From Anaerolineae bacterium (GTDB taxonomy: Bacteria; Chloroflexota; Anaerolineae; Aggregatilineales; Phototrophicaceae), in NCBI GenBank assembly GCA_014379235.1, contig JACMMD010000770.1, forward strand, positions 1 to 5,198: a stretch of DNA of 5,198 bases, read 5' to 3'. The first letter of the stretch is position 1. The number at the start of each line of letters is the position of its first letter. Below are positions 4,950 to 5,198 of this stretch, in pieces. The notes beneath the pieces are model-generated. The model was not told where the DNA came from. It did no database searches and worked only from the letters and a program-made list of their open reading frames with translations. The position numbers and the translations under genes are program-made.

Positions 4950-5198
4950 ATGTATCATTATAAGAATCTCCCCCTACTCCCCACCCAAGTCATCGGCAGC
5001 TACGGCACACCGGGATGGCTTTACATCGTCCGCGACGCCATGAAAGAGGGCAAAATGGGCCCCACCGACGTGCGCGAAGCCTTCGATGACGCGACCAACA
5101 TCGCTATCATGGAGATGGAAGAAACCGGCGTCGACGTGATCTCCGACGGCGAGATGCGCCGCTTCAACTTCCTCGTCAGCTTCTATGACTATATTCAC
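4950..5198 (+). CDS. MetE-like protein (cobalamin-independent methionine synthase family), N-terminal part
   Basis: The frame opens at ATG 4950, just after an in-frame TGA at 4944-4946, and runs off the window, giving 83 residues. Two family hallmarks are visible: the first strand with PTQVIGSYGTPGWL (11-24) and the strand-turn VDVISDGEMRR (61-71), as seen in the MetE C-terminal-domain / UROD-like barrel proteins (archaeal-type MetE and B. subtilis YxjG/YxjH-like). Such proteins move a methyl group to homocysteine or another thiol using a zinc site; the zinc ligands lie further downstream and cannot be checked. No strong ribosome binding site precedes the ATG (GAAAG is the nearest purine run). 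Whether it makes methionine or serves demethylation in a catabolic pathway cannot be decided here. The short gap to the small gene upstream would allow co-transcription. Confidence 0.82.
   Translation, partial: MYHYKNLPLLPTQVIGSYGTPGWLYIVRDAMKEGKMGPTDVREAFDDATNIAIMEMEETGVDVISDGEMRRFNFLVSFYDYIH

Overview
The window reads as bacterial chromosomal DNA of moderately high GC. Genes are separated by repeat-rich, non-coding spacers. The spacer repeats (CTCTGC/AAGTCTTT tracts, GTAG-headed palindromes) together with the gene content suggest a Chloroflexota-like organism. That assignment is inference from pattern recognition; there is no rRNA or marker gene here to confirm it.

Layout. Left edge (2-424, +): the C-terminal part of a class I SAM-dependent methyltransferase, cut by the window start. 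It converges on a minus-strand gene for a TMEM175/DUF1211 potassium channel (652-1227). The family's signature N-terminus continues in frame upstream of the only standard start codon. Next on the minus strand is a COG3618-type amidohydrolase (1472-2311, L-fuconolactonase / dicarboxylic-lactone hydrolase family). A divergent spacer (2312-2479) holds a near-consensus sigma70 promoter reading right, a symmetric -10 box and a GTAG-headed palindrome. To the right, all on the plus strand, are a Gfo/Idh/MocA oxidoreductase (2480-3571), a classical SDR dehydrogenase (3712-4527), a small acidic protein of unknown function (4705-4914), and the start of a MetE-like (cobalamin-independent methionine synthase family) protein that runs off the window (4950-5198).

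How the genes may work together. A lactonase-type amidohydrolase back to back with two NAD-type dehydrogenases (Gfo/Idh/MocA and SDR) is what an oxidative, non-phosphorylating sugar route would need: dehydrogenase makes a sugar lactone, lactonase opens it, and further oxidation follows. L-fucose is the best-known example. No dehydratase, aldolase, transporter or regulator is visible, so the substrate cannot be named. The methyltransferase, channel, small protein and MetE-like gene are not obviously part of that route.

The non-coding DNA is the most unusual part. Three spacers carry tracts that keep an 8-base rhythm and share an AAGTCTTT...CTCTGC...AAGTCTTT block. Three perfect 20-bp palindromes each follow a GTAG tetranucleotide, resembling REP elements mobilised by RAYT transposases. 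A further strong hairpin touches the ribosome binding site of the small gene. I found no CRISPR array, tRNA, rRNA or complete insertion sequence.
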